From contig NW_027506898.1 in the NCBI RefSeq assembly GCF_052324685.1, forward strand, positions 338,501 to 402,500: DNA of 64,000 bases, read 5' to 3'. The position numbers and the translations under genes were made by a program. Below are positions 37,292-49,762 of the stretch, piece by piece. The stretch comes from Brachyhypopomus gauderio (taxonomy: Eukaryota > Chordata > Actinopteri > Gymnotiformes > Hypopomidae). The stretch's first letter is position 1, and every line of letters starts with the position of its first letter. Below the pieces are notes generated by a model. It saw only the letters and a list, made by a program, of their open reading frames with translations. It was not told where the DNA came from and made no database searches.

Positions 37292-38262
37292 TGTCACGGT
37301 GAGGCGGCCCCCTACCGGCCGCCTCTGTCCACAGCGGCTGTTGTTGTTGTTGTTTGGTGATGTCATGTGCGTCCCTCAGGTGGGCAGAGCCCGTGATCTG
37401 TCTCACCTGAGGGTCGTTTGTTTGCCTATATATGTCTTGTCTTTGTACCAGTTGACCGCTGGTCAGTATATCCTTAATTTGGATCTTTTGCACGGGTTTT
37501 GGTTTGCACACTTTCTATTAAACCATCCTTTTTCCCTGAGACTTGGCGTGATCACTTCCTTTTAGTTGCTCACCCCTGCCCGTCACAGAATGACCAGCCA
37601 CCCTTCGGAAGCCGTAGAGTCTCTTTTTCTTTCTCCTTTGTTCGTGGTCATGTCTCGTGGTAAGTGTTTGTCTGCGTGGTGTTTTGTTTGAAGAGCTCCG
37701 CCGTGCTTTTGTGTTTTGTGTTTTGTGTGTGTGTGTGTAGCACGGCGAAGACCAAGGCAGTCTGCCCTGAGAAGGCTCTTCGTGTTCGGTGTTTGTTGTG
37801 AGAGTTCCGCCGTGCGTTTGTTTATGTTTGGCACGGCGAGGACCAGGGTGTCTGCCTGGGGAAACTCTCTTGAGTGTGTACGGGTGAACGAGTGGAGGAT
37901 CTGTGTGCGTGCTCGCCTGTTCCGTGTGTGTGACGCGATCACCGCTCGTCACTGTCGCCTCGCTCCCCGTGTGTCTTGTGTTTAATGTGGGGAGCGACTG
38001 CGACTCTGAGCGGCACGTCACTATTATGTGTATGTCGAGCGCGCATGTGTTTGTCCCGCTCGTTTACTGTCTGAGCACTATTTTGTTTGTCTAGTCTTTG
38101 CGTGTTCGTTGTGTCCTAGCGTGCTTGTGAAATGTTATTGTTGCTCATAATTCCACGCATGCTCCTCCCCTTAAATGTGTGTTTGGGGGGGGAACGGCTG
38201 TGGTCCCATGCCATGGGGTATGGCACGGAGGGCGTCTGAGGCGCGTTTGTGTTTTGTGTTTG

Positions 38263-38305
<43 letters not shown>

Positions 38306-39286
38306 TGCAGGTGCTTCTCCTTGGCAGTGTTCCTGGACCTTGTGGGGATCTCTACCTGGCAGGAGCCCCCTTGTGTTGTGGGGTGACCGGAGCCCGGTCA
38401 TGAAGAGCCCCTCCCTAGAGGGCTGGGGCCCCCGGATGTTAGGGGACCATGGGGCTCCGGTCTGAAAAGCTCCTGCTGAGGAGGGAGATCCTCCCTCCTG
38501 CCCGGGGTGACCAGGAGGCCCTTGGGGCTGCTCCCTAGCCCGCGTCGGGGGTGCTCTGGGCCTCGGTCTCTGGCGCTCCTGGGTTGGGTGGAGGAGTCCA
38601 CCTTGCGATGAGAGGCCCCGGGAGGGGTTGGCTCCCCAGGAGGCTGAGGTGACCCCTAGCAGAAGGCAGAGGTCAGCTCTGGGAGGAGGTAGGTCCAGGA
38701 GGTGAAGTAGCCACGCCTTGGAGAGGTAGCCTGCACGCACACACATGCACTAGGGACGAGAGAGGAGCCGTAGCTCCTCGTCCTCACACCGGTGGGGCTC
38801 ACCGGCTGAAGGCCGGTTAGGGCGTGAGGGCCCTGTGACTGACTGGGGCGTGGTTTTGTGTTGTTAACGGCCCGGTCGGTCCAGGGTCTCGCCCGGGGAG
38901 GTGAGCTGTTTAATGTTGTGTGTTTTATGTTCCAGCTCCCGGACGGCAGGAGGTGTGTTCCTGCCTGTCTCTGCCTTCCTGCCCCTTCGTGTTTTGTGTG
39001 CAACCGCTGTGTGCCACACACCCAGTGGAGGGGAGTGCGGCTTGGTGGGGGGGTCTGTCACGGTGAGGCGGCCCCCTACCGGCCGCCTCTTTCCACAGTG
39101 GCTGTTGTTGTTGTTGTTGTTGTTTGGTGACGTCATGTGCGTCCCTCAGATGGGCGGAGCCCGTGATCCGTCTCACCTATATATGTCTTGTCTTTGTACC
39201 AGTTGACCGCTGGTCAGTATATCCTTAATTTTCCCTGAGACTTGGCGTGATCGCTTCCTTTTAGTTGCTCACCCCTGCCCGTCACA
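37292..39286 (+). mobile_element. Non-autonomous LTR retrotransposon, family A copy 2
   Basis: The 5' LTR is 37292-37587 (296 bp) and the 3' LTR 39056-39286 (231 bp), flanked by CAGAT target duplications (37287-37291 and 39287-39291). Sense is plus: TATATAT at 37427-37433, an ATTAAA signal, and a polypurine tract GGTGGGGGGG before 39056. The 3' LTR lacks about 19 bp and about 50 bp relative to the 5' LTR; the larger gap removes the ATTAAA region. The 1.47-kb interior has no gag or pol. The bases after the 5' LTR, GAATGACCAGC (37588-37598), pair at 9 of 11 positions with 37458-37468, starting 31 nt from TATA. Confidence 0.9.
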
Positions 39287-39291
39287 CAGAT

Positions 39292-39783
39292 GAACTGATA
39301 TACTGGTAGATGTACATTGTAATGGAACAGGCTTTTAAACTTAAAAATGTGTGTGCCTATAGTTACACACTGGAATAAAAACACAACTTGAACAACCACT
39401 TAAAAGCGGAGGACAAATTTCGATTGTGGTGTAAAAAAATCACAATTGACAAAATATGACACTTTTTTTTAAGTGCCTAAACAAGCAGAACTATCCACTT
39501 AGCTTCACAGGTCATATGCTGCTGAAACTCATCAGATGGAACAGAATTAGAGGGCTCAATTAACACACCCTTAGATGCTTTGTTGGCTGTCAGCAGTTAT
39601 CAAAATTTACTGGAATTACTGTATGAATTATGTGCCAAATTATAACCTACAAAACTCTGCTGATGTTCTAGTGTTTTTATAGTGTCTTTAAAATTATTTA
39701 TTTGTTTTTGTAGCAATATTGATTAATTTTGAATTATTATAAGGGGCACCACCCTGATTTCCAGGGAAATTATGTGCAGTAAC
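39292..39783. other. Short gap with a SINE-tail fragment
   Basis: Positions 39400-39460 contain 'agcggaggacaaatttcgat' and 'tcacaattgacaaaatatg', the reverse complement of the SINE tail at 62385-62440. This is a plus-strand fragment. Nothing else is seen. Confidence 0.5.
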
Positions 39784-40118
39784 TGTAATGCTGGGTGCGG
39801 GCGGAAGGACGAAGCACGAAGTCCAGCTCTACACAGCAACGTCACTTTATTGTGATACACAAAATAGCGCAGACAGCGCACATATAATATATACACACTC
39901 ACGTGTGAGACTCAGACAAAGACGAGCACGGGACACTGCGCACATTAAATAAACAAACCACATAAACCCAGAGTGATGACGAGAGACGAGCCACAGGTGA
40001 GACTGATGATCACACTCGGACACAACCATACCCACGAATATACACAGACGCAGACGACTAGACGTAGACAACATAAACACACGCCTAAAGGGGAGGGGCC
40101 AGGAGCTGTACCGTGACA
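39784..40118 (-). mobile_element. Solo LTR, family C copy 1
   Basis: The stretch starts TGTAATGC and ends CCGTGACA, with near-matching flanks GTAAC (39779-39783) and GAAAC (40119-40123). The interior matches, in opposite orientation, the solo LTR at 53962-54277, for example in the GACGAGCACGGGAC and CACATTAA phrases. Confidence 0.7.
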
Positions 40119-41183
40119 GAAACATAATAACTTTGGATTTGGCACAGTGATTAGTGAACAAATGCAAATTTCACTGATTAATGGATAACAACAATTTAAC
40201 GTTATAATGCATAGAACAAGTAAAGGTTGAAGACTTGGTTTAGGTTCAGAGAGCCTGTTAACAAATTATTAACCAAGTCAGAGAAAGAAACAAACCAACT
40301 AAAGATAACTATGAAACAGAAAACTCCACAGACAGTTTGCAATTAATGTTTTCATGGTTTGTGTTGTATTTGCGTTATGCTTATGAGTTCTGTGTAAGTT
40401 TGTTACTTTTGTTAAACTTACTAACACCTGCACTTGCATCCAGCCTTGAACTACAAATTGTTACAGCACCAAGCTAAACAAGAAAAGGCATAAAAAATGA
40501 ATTATCTGTCCTAGTGGAAGCCATAATTCTTCATACTAATGCCCTTGTGAATTTGATAAGGGTCAGAGACACCTACACACATTAGCACACGCCCTCTGCC
40601 CACACACCCTCCTGTGTCTCTCCTCCTGACACGCCCTCTCCACCTGCACCTCATCTTTCACTTAATTTCCCTGCCTATTTAAACACACAGGTTCTGACCG
40701 CCCGGTGCTGCACATTGAAGCCATTCCTGAGTGAAGTTGGACAGACTTCACATTTATTCAAGGAGAGAGAGATTGTGCAAGTGTAATGCCTTAATGCCTT
40801 GCCTTGAACTGAACGCCTTGTGCTATTGTTTATTTGAATGCCGGAGACTATTATTTCAGTGTGCGAGTCTGTTGCTGTATAATCTTGAAGTATGGACAGT
40901 AAAGACATACCTCTGCCATCCTCACCCACTGGTCCTTCTTTCCATGACGCCCCAAGCATTACACTTTCTCGTGGAAGGCTTGTCTTTTTGTCTGCTACCT
41001 GAAGTGTAATGGTCACTTCACACAGAAAATGAAGGGAAGATTTCAGGAGGCATCACCACCCCGGAACTGCTGAGCATTACTGTACACTGGTAACTGTACA
41101 GTACAACTGCTATATCAAATTAAAATAATTACTTAATTAGTCATTTCACAGAATTCCTAATAAAACATTACGATACTTTTAGG
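40119..41183. other. Unassigned DNA, possible LTR at 40560-40970
   Basis: A pyrimidine-rich block, a CTATTTAAACACA TATA-like word near 40674 and an AGTAAAGACAT word near 40900, ending CAAGCATTACA at 40970, look like a promoter-to-poly(A) LTR layout. No target duplication was found, so this is only a suspicion. Confidence 0.3.
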
Positions 41184-42230
41184 TTTTTGGGTGGGTTTTT
41201 TGGATGCAGAGTAGATTTCTTGCACTTTCAATTTGGGTAAAGAAGCACAATTTAATGGTCATATTAAACTAGGGTGGACTGAACTTACACTTCTTTTGCA
41301 TCACTGTAGCCTATATCTTGTGGAAGACTTTTCCATGTAGTTGTCGTCTCCATTTCGGTGTGATGTTGGTTGCCATGCCCTGAATCTTCAATTTCTCCTG
41401 AATCTAAAAAATGTACACTGCTCAAAAAAATAAAAGGAACACTTAAACAACACAATGTAACTCCAAGTCATCCACACTTTGTGGAAATTAGCAAGAAAAA
41501 ACAACTTCTCTACCTATCAATTCATCCAATAATAACTCAGCTGCCCTGTTCAGAAGTATAGATCAGCTAGTAAACCCTACCTCCTGTGTCTTCCCTGAAA
41601 CTGTTTCAGTTGAAAAATTTAATGAGTTTGCAATATTTTTCAGGGACAAGATTACTAGTATAAGGCAGAACATAGCAACAAGCACTAACAGACTATCAAC
41701 CCTTATATCAGTTACTTAATACTTTAATCTTATTTCCAAGAAGTTGCGTCCCCCAAGGATCAATTCTTTTTGGGTGGGTTTTTTGGATGCAGAGTAGATT
41801 TCTTGCACTTTCAACTTGGGTAAAGAACACCGACGGGCAGGGATCTTGGCATTTCTTCAAGAGAGCTCCTTGAGCACTCTGAGAATGCAAGAAAATTGAG
41901 TCAAGTTTGTGACATAATCTGAAAATTATTCTCAGATCAGCTGTCATTCTCTGATCACAAACCTGACTGTCATGCATGTTTAATATTTTCAACATTCAAC
42001 TGATTTTTTGCTCTCTCTTGTCAATTCCAGGCTTGAATACTGCAACTTAGTCAACTTTTTCCCTGGAAGGTCTTCCTATGTGTACCATTAGTCTTGAAAC
42101 ATTCTGATCATTGCAACACTCCAACATGTTTTGTATTGTCATACCATTACACCATTCACTGCAGTGGCTGACTGTAGTTGGTTATATGCCAAAAAATCTA
42201 AAAACATTTAAAACCAAATTTTTTCATGGA
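41184..42230 (+). mobile_element. Decayed L2/Rex1-type LINE with internal 61-bp direct repeat
   Basis: Between 41560 and 41770 the plus strand reads as a pre-RT and RT scrap ending in a CVPQGSI-like box. Between 42000 and 42100 it reads RLEYCNL, a C-terminal LINE motif. A 61-bp segment (41184-41244) recurs at 41767-41827 with about one mismatch. A separate phrase 'actgctcaaaaaaataaaag' at 41418 resembles a fish DNA-transposon end. Confidence 0.55.
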
Positions 42231-42290
42231 AGACGAGCATCAAAACTTTTCTAAAAACTGTCCTAGTACCCGGTTCGTAAAAAGAACTAA

Positions 42291-43817
42291 TGGCGCATTT
42301 CCACTAGGGCCTGCTTGGCGCGGTACGGTTCGATACGGGTCGATTCGCAACGGAACGGTACGGTCGCGTTGTGTTTCCATTACAATGGTGAACCACCCCA
42401 ATGTGGGTGGAGTCGCTGTTGGCGCGCGGTTGTAGTGTCGTGACATCATTTGTATGCGACCACAACACCGGTCGATGCCCCTTAACACATAGCATTATTG
42501 TATCTTATTTATCTTTATCTTCATTATTGTATGTGGTTGCTCTAATTATTGATAATAATTTGGTATTACTCAAACAGGCTGAACACACCCTGCATAAAAA
42601 GCATCAGTCATACAATCAAATGAAATCAAACTTTATTATGAAATATAGATATTTAAAGTACAACATATGTAAATAATATAGTTATAGTTTAAAAAAAGTG
42701 CAAAAAGCAAATATATACGTATAGCTTTATATGGAATAAATATTTATAGTACTACAAGCAACATTTTGTGTGCTTTTACTGGTGTCTGTCTCGCATGGTG
42801 TTCACAAGTTCGCCAAGCACCCCGAGGAAAGCCCGGTTGAAGGAAACATTTTCTGCCAACTCCGCTCGCCTCGTCAGTGGAAGGGGAATCTTGAACGTAA
42901 AAAATAACAAATATTAAACACAAGCATTCCCGTGAAAGCAACAACAATATAGCGTAACTGCACAAAATGTGTAGCACGTCATCGCTACTCATGCTGTGTT
43001 TATGGCTACAGCTAACTAGCAACTAGCAAGGCTAAGAGCTAGCTATTGTACAGTAGTGACTGTGGTGGTAACATTAACTACAAACACAGCTCTAAATTCC
43101 TGCGTTTACAATAGATGCGTTCATATTACGTTCATATTACATCTTTTACGAGCCTAGTAGTAAAACTGTGAAATCACAATACACTCACCATTCTCCGTGG
43201 CCTCCAGCACCAACATTGTCCAGCATGTTTTCTCTTCCGTTACTGGCTGGCCGGTGACCGTATATGACATCCATTTGCTGGAACCATTTCCAGTCTTTGC
43301 GGTTTGCTCCGCTGCGTCCGTTATGGTCCTTCACCGCCCGGTAATCGCGTTAAGCTTTTTTAGCTTGGACCGACCGGCACTGCTGAATGGACCGCTGGTA
43401 GCCATGAGTGGCCATTAGCGCGGAAACCTTGCTAAAAAAAATTTCTAGTGGCCCCGTCCAGTTTGCCCTGGATTTTTTGATTGCTGATTATTAACAGAAA
43501 GGTTTGTACCTCGGCGTTTGACCAGGGAACAGACTTTGCTCCTTGGGTTTTAAAAATGGCTGAGGAGTCCATAGCATAGCGGAGGAGTCGCTCTCCTGAC
43601 GCAACCTGTGACGACACTCCCTGGCCAATCAGTGTCATGCTGTTCCTCCATGTCACAGAACTGTACCGCTTCGGAATGGTTAGAACCTCGAGCGAGCAGG
43701 TACGAAAATAGTAACCGAAAGTACCGGCTAACCGGGACCTGGTACTAATGGAAACACTCACAAACCATCGAGAATCGAACCGTACCGCGCCAAGCAGGCC
43801 CTAGTGGAAATGCGCCA
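42291..43817. mobile_element. PIF/Harbinger-type element, transposase missing
   Basis: The ends are long, nearly perfect inverted repeats: TGGCGCATTTCCACTAGGGC on the left and its complement on the right, pairing for about 50 bp. The 3-bp target duplication is TAA (42288-42290 and 43818-43820), the Harbinger hallmark. The 1.5-kb interior carries only decayed Myb/SANT accessory sequence, not a DDE transposase. Confidence 0.87.
42780..43560 (-). pseudogene. Decayed Harbinger Myb/SANT-like accessory gene
   Basis: On the minus strand, VPWSNAEVQTFLLI...LDGATRN at about 43540-43440 and KLKKLN...TDAAEQTAKTGNG at about 43370-43300 match the Myb/SANT-like domain of Harbinger second proteins. An in-frame stop follows KLKKLNAITGR. 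A donor-like GTGAGTG near 43190 and an acceptor near 42892 suggest a second exon, ending NRAFLGVLGELVNTMRDRHQ before a stop near 42780. In intact elements this protein helps transposase bind DNA and enter the nucleus. Here the frame is broken. Confidence 0.6.
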
Positions 43818-43820
43818 TAA

Positions 43821-46635
43821 GGGGCAGTATGGCTGCTGGGGTGATCAGGGGACATGAACCCTGAAAGGCTGTCCCCCTAGGAGCTGCTCACCAGAAGGGA
43901 AAACCTCCTAACAGGACTCAAATACTGATCAGATGGAACAAGGAAAGGGGAGTATAAGAAAAGGGAACTCCAAGCTGGGAGAGAACCGCTGAACCAGGGT
44001 TTGAAACAGGGAAGAAGGGGAACATGGCAGGTGGGCTCACAAAGCCTTGAGTCACATCCACAAGAAATAAAGGGGTCTAACTAAAAGGGACCAGTTTGCC
44101 TAGCCAGATCTGGGACTCGAACACGGATCTGTACGAAACCCGGATAGGAACCACTAAGCTAACAGAGAGGTGGGAGTGGTTGATTGGAGAAGCCAGACAG
44201 ACAAACTATTAAGTTTCAATTATTATATATGTATATCAATATTCATAAATTAATTATGTACCCATGTACTAATTTGCATAAGTTATTATATGGGTACACA
44301 TCCTGACAGAACAGAGAAATAGACTCAGGAACTAAGAATAGTATTTACCAGCAAGCTTGGGCACATGTAGCACATGTAAAGAAATGTAAAGGCCTTCTTA
44401 TATAAGGTGAAGCGACCTGAGTGGGATCAAGCTAACGAGCCTTGATTCATTCCTGCCTTGTTACCTCCCTTTGGTGGCTGCCTGCTGGCACTATGAGCCA
44501 CCCATTACAGAAATTCCGCTGGCTCTGGAGAGCACTCCGTCACTGTCTCCAAATCATGACTGAAGTCTCATCTCTTTAAATAGCACTTAAATTAAAACCA
44601 GTCCTGCACTTTTAAAAAGATCTCATATTTGTACTTAACCTGTCTTGTTTAGTAATAGTTCTTAAATTATATGTTATTGTGTTTTATAGTTTATAGCATC
44701 TATGGCACTCAAAATTGATTCTGGCAGTGTCTCAGTTAAGAGTATTTTTGGACCTATTTCTGCTAACCAAATATGCTTTCTGAGTAAACAATTAAAACAT
44801 TTAATTTGTTTCTATGGGTAAGAACATGTCATAAATAGAAATGTAAATCAATGGATATTTCATATCACTAGAAATGTGGTAATTTAACATACCTGGATGT
44901 CATTTGTAAGATCTGAATATTTTTAAAAGACACTGAATACACCATATTCATGTTTAAATGGTGTAACCAAGACAACCAAAAGGAGCACATCAAGCCTCAT
45001 GATAATGGAATATGAAAAAAATTACAGATGAACATAATAATGGACAGTTTATCTAACAAGATATTATAACCTTGAAACTTTTCAACCAAACATACCCCAC
45101 CCCCCCTCCACCCAAACGTCAAAGGGAAACTTTAGCTTTAGCAAACATTTCACCAGCAGGATCCCTAGAATTTCAACTATTAAGCTCTGGCAGTTACTCA
45201 AATAGCATAGCAGTTTTATATCTGCATATCTTGAACTTTAGTCTGATTTTGTATTCATGTGGTTTGTAATTTTGAAGTCTTCTTCATGTCATCACTGTAT
45301 GGTCGTGTAGTCTACCTACTGTCTAATTATTAGGTTTCCAAGACTATTTCAAATGTTAGAATGCTTAAAATCCTACTAGAGAGCCCAGTGACTCCACCTC
45401 TTGCCTCAAGAGGTTGCTGTCCATCTCCTGAGAATCAGCAGGCTGAAAACTCATACTTTATTTGACTATGATCAATCTGAAGAACACCTCTTTGATGATT
45501 ATCTCTATTTACCTCTGCTGCACCTTCTAAAGAATAATCCAGACTCATTAAATCCACCACCGTATGTTCACTCTCTTATTTATCTTATGACTATGTGAAA
45601 AAAGACACGCAACTGATAGCAACCCCTGTTTCAAATGTCAACCATTGGCTTTAAGAAGAACCAGATACATTATGTCTTTCTTCATACTGCTAGTCTTTTA
45701 TTGAGTGGGTCACTAGTTTTAGGTACATGGGGACTTTCTGAGGACCTCACCAGTCTTCTCAAGGAAACCTCTAAAAGCATCCCTGCCTTGTATTGTTCCA
45801 AAGGTTGTGCCAAAGATCAAAGAAACAATATTTCTCATAATGAAAGATCTACTATTATTTGCAAACAGTTCCTATAGCAGTATACAAACGATCAAAATTA
45901 TTCTACAATTCTACAATAAATAAATAAATACCTTTTCTGGGATCCCTATGATTTGATTCAGACTCTGATCCTTCTTATGTAAGCAAGCTAGGCAAGGTGG
46001 CTCCCTTAGGTGCTATTATGCAAATGATGGTGCAGTTTATTTTGATTAATTCATATTGTTGTTCAAGCATGTAGTTTTTGTCAATAAAGATCAGATAATC
46101 CATATTTGGCTCTTTTAATTAAATTAAGTAAAGAAGAATGTCAAGAAGGAGATATAACACATTGTTAAACTCTTAGTCCTGTGTTAATTATACTTTACTT
46201 TTCCTTACGAAAAAACTTAAATTTTATATTTTAAAAATAAATCTTCATTTTATAATAAGTAGTTTGCATTTGACTGTTTTCTTTAATGTTTTATTTAATG
46301 TTTATTTTATATAATTAATATAGAAGAAAAATGCATCTTTAGACTATGAAAGCTATTTTTCTTTTTGTACAGATAGCCGTCAAGAAAAGAGGACCTTTAT
46401 TGAAGTTCTTACAAAATTATATCTTAAAAAAGATATTTTAAGAATCACTTGCATGTCAGTAACATGTCTAATGGTTTCCCGCAGTGGGTTTAAAAAATGT
46501 CCTGTTGACGTGTTTTAGCTGTAGTTTTGCATAACAAGCAGCAAAACTCAAGGTTTGCATACCAAGCAACATAGCTAGCAGTTTGGTTTGCAAAAATCAA
46601 TTAATATATAACTAAAAATTAACATACATACAGTA

Positions 46636-46638
<3 letters not shown>
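43821..46638. other. AT-rich intergenic DNA, no gene recognised
   Basis: A LINE C-terminal-like scrap (GACTGAAGTCTCATCTCTTT) lies near 44560. ORFs at 45401-45598 and 45635-45877 are short and resemble nothing I know. The rest is unassigned. Confidence 0.35.
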
Positions 46639-46682
<44 letters not shown>

Positions 46683-47299
46683 TACACAGTCACATATTTA
46701 CCAATTTCAATTTCAAGTATTTTAATCATGATAGTTTATATTAAAAATTTTCATTGAAGCACCTTTGTTGTTTGAATTTTATCTTTTGTCCCATCTCCTC
46801 AGATACATATTTCTATGTTGCATGTTTCTAAGATTCACAACACTGTTCCACACAGTCAATAGTTCTCTTAGGTCAGGGTTTTTCAGCTCCAGTACCAGAG
46901 CACATCTGAAGTTCAGGAGCTCCCATGGACGTAATTTTGATTTCAAAAGTGGGGGGGACATCGATTCGTCGCTATTTAAATATTTGGTTTTAACCGTAAA
47001 AACTGGGGGGGACCAAAGCCGGCTTTTGAAAAAGTGGGGGGGACATGTCCCCCCCGTCCCCCCCCAAAATTACGTCCGTGGGAGCTCCCAATTATTAACA
47101 AGCCTTGCCAAATTCCTAATCTCTACCTAATTATCCCAACATCCTGCATCCTACATGCTGTCTATCTAATCATTCCTTCCTCTAGATCATAATATTTGAA
47201 AAAACCTTTTGTAAATCGAGGTCTCCTTTCCCATTACTTCTCTAGTGTTCGCTTTGAAAAATATTCCAACGTCAAAATATTATTACCTGGTTGGGCAAG

Positions 47300-47379
<80 letters not shown>

Positions 47380-47853
47380 TACACAGTCACATATTTACCA
47401 ATTTCAAGTTTACCAAGTATTTTAATCATGATTAGTTTATAAATTTTCATTGAAGCACCTTTGTGGTTTGCATTTTATCTTTTGTCCCCACTCCTCAGAT
47501 ACATATTTCTATTTTGCATATTTCTAAGATTCACTACACTGTTCCACACAGTCAATAGTTCTCTTAGGTCAGGGTTTTTCAGCTCCAGTACAAGAGCACA
47601 TCTGAAGTTCAGGAGCTCCCCATTATTAACAAGCCTTGCCAAATTCCTAATCTCTACCTAATTATCCCAACATCCTGCATCCTACATGCTGTCTATCTAA
47701 TCATTCCTTCCTCTCTAGATCATAATATTTTACGTACCTTTAAAGCACCTTTAAAACCTTTTGTAAATCGAGGTCTCCTTTCCCATTACTTCTCTAGTGT
47801 TCGCTTTGAAAAATATTCCAACGTCAAAATATTATTACCTGGTTGGGCAAGAG
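46639..47853 (+). repeat. Tandem segmental duplication, two units
   Basis: Unit 1 (about 46639-47302) and unit 2 (about 47303-47853) both run from a GT/GA microsatellite through 'gatacacagtcacatattta' and 'cctcagatacatatttctat' to 'attacctggttgggcaagag'. They are highly similar. Unit 1 carries an extra MITE; unit 2 has a small extra stretch near 47730. The junction lies in the (GT)n(GA)n tract at 47303-47370. Confidence 0.88.
46925..47080. mobile_element. 156-bp MITE with empty-site control in the window
   Basis: The ends TGGACGTAATTTTG and CAAAATTACGTCCG are inverted, and several G7 / C7 runs lie inside. It is flanked by GGAGCTCCC (46916-46924 and 47081-47089). The second unit of the tandem duplication has the site once, uninterrupted, near 47610. 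Confidence 0.9.
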
Positions 47854-48664
47854 GTTCCCCAGGGGCCACATCACACACTTTAAGAAACAGTAGTTGTGCC
47901 CTAATCCCATTTTGCAAGTGCAAACGACACCTTAAACAGGGTTTGGCAATGAAAGATTGTAGCAGGGTGGAGAACACTGACAAATAATGGGTGAGCATTC
48001 TGGATGAATCCCCAAAAGCCAGAAGTTCTGGGGCATGTTTTGGTGGGCTGGTGGGCTTTTCTGAAGCATTATGTTTGGGTCCTGATGCTTTTGTGGTATA
48101 CATGAGAGGAGCAGAATCTGAAAAGTTAGATGATGTCAGGGCTGGCTCGGATACCACACCTTCTAACACCACAAGAGGCACCTGAGTCATTCCTAGACTT
48201 AATGGACGCAATCAGCGGTGATCTGTCTCAGCTGTTGGTATGGCTTCTTAAGGAAGCCTGTGGAGACGGATCACTGCTGATTCGTTTTGGTCTCATGTCG
48301 TTTCACTCTCAGTCTTCTCTCTGCTTTACTAGCCCCGGAGTTGCATCCCTGTGTGAAGGTGTCTCGCCACCCCTCCCTCTCTCTCTCTCTCACTCTCACT
48401 CTCACTCTCACTCTCTCCTCTACCTTTTACATTTACTTATTCGAGTGTCTACCTCCTGCACCACTTCTGGCCCATCTCAAGTTTGCCTCAATCAGATCCA
48501 GTGTTTTTACACTGTGCCGAAGCACACCAGTGACGGAGAAGAGGCAGAAATGGCGAGTCAGGAGCAAGCCAAAGAAAAGTTAGTTTTCAAGTTGGCGATA
48601 TAAACATTATTTAAGAAAATACTTCCTGAATGTCTACCAGACTGGGTATTTGATTTGTTGACTG
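47854..48664. other. Unassigned DNA with unrecognised ORFs
   Basis: A 141-codon minus-strand ORF (48211-47786) and a 157-codon plus-strand ORF (48130-48603) overlap. Neither shows a domain I recognise, and the second runs through a (CTCTCA)n tract. No splice-supported gene model could be made. Confidence 0.3.
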
Positions 48665-48848
48665 GGGGCAGTCATGGCCTGGTGGTTAGGGAACTGGTCT
48701 TGTGACCGGAGGGTCGTGGGTTCGATCCCCAGGCCTGATGCTATGACTGAGGTGCCCCTGAGCAAGGCCCTTAACCCTCAATTGCTCACTTGTATAAAAA
48801 TGTAAGTCACTCTGGATAAGGGCGTCTGCCAAATGCCATAAATGTAAT
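48665..48848 (+). mobile_element. tRNA-derived SINE, complete-looking
   Basis: It starts GGGGCAGTCATGGCCTGGTGG, with an A-box-like word at 48675-48685 and a B-box GGTTCGATCC at 48719-48728. It ends in the tail 'gtaagtcactctggataagg' followed by 'gccaaatgccataaatg'. That tail is shared with many fish SINEs and probably with the partner LINE. It is a retroposon, not a tRNA gene. Confidence 0.85.
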
Positions 48849-49762
48849 TAAGAATAGAGGTTTTATTGTTAAGTTTTCTTCTGTTGTGAACAAACCAGTT
48901 GTCTCAGGTTGAGGGAATTCAATTTAATTTGATTTGGGATTTTAAAGGATTTTATCCTGCACTGGTCTGTTGATGTGCAATAAATATCAAAAGTTAAACA
49001 CCTTTCTGACCTACTCATTTCAACTGACTGTGAAAACTGCTTTTTCAAAAAATCCTTATTCATTGGCATATAAATTTTTTTAACTGTAATGCCAATAGTT
49101 ACTTTCCCTTGTAACGAGTTACTTTTATTATAGAGTAATTCAGTCTACTAACTCTTACTAACACTGGTGTTTATGTGTATGCAGATTGGTTTCTCTGTTT
49201 CAGTATCTGCTTGCTCGTGTGAGTGTTTGTTGTGCTCACACCGGTCTGTACACCCAGCGTTACAGATGATATGATCCAGTCACAAGGATCTGTTAAACAC
49301 AGCTCCACATTGTGAAGGTTTTTAACTTACGTAAGTGTAATACGATTTTTATTTTTAAGGTGATAAAGTGGCAAACTACAAGGTAACAAAGGTGAAAGTA
49401 TACACACACGCAAACAGAGTTACTTGGTTAGCTAGTTAGGTAGTTAGTTATTTAATGTGTTGGTACATAGCCAGGATGCTTTACATCTAAAAAGCAGACT
49501 AAAATACAGTGGGCATGCAAAACAGGTAGCAGGTTGGTCTGGGCGAAGCAGTTACATTTGTCCATGTCTTGTGTCTCATTTTCATTTACCCCAAACATAT
49601 TCAAAATACCTCCCTAAATCTACCCCTCCAGGGTTATTCAAAGCAGAGCTAATGATGGTCCAATGCCACAATATGCCTTTCTGGTGCTCAGAGGTGTCAT
49701 ATTCATAAAACACGAGGGCATATTTTCTTTTTTAATGTGTTTTTAATTAATTTGCTTATATC
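48849..49762. other. Unassigned AT-rich DNA
   Basis: No gene or element recognised. Short GTTAGTTA-type repeats occur near 49425-49450. Confidence 0.35.

Noticed and set aside
40560..40970. Solo LTR with TATA-like and poly(A)-like words
   Set aside because: No terminal TG start or target duplication could be found, so it is noted only as a suspicion in the gap description.
48675..48745. tRNA-like gene with A and B boxes
   Set aside because: The boxes belong to the head of a SINE. The sequence runs into a SINE body and tail and matches two other copies in the window.
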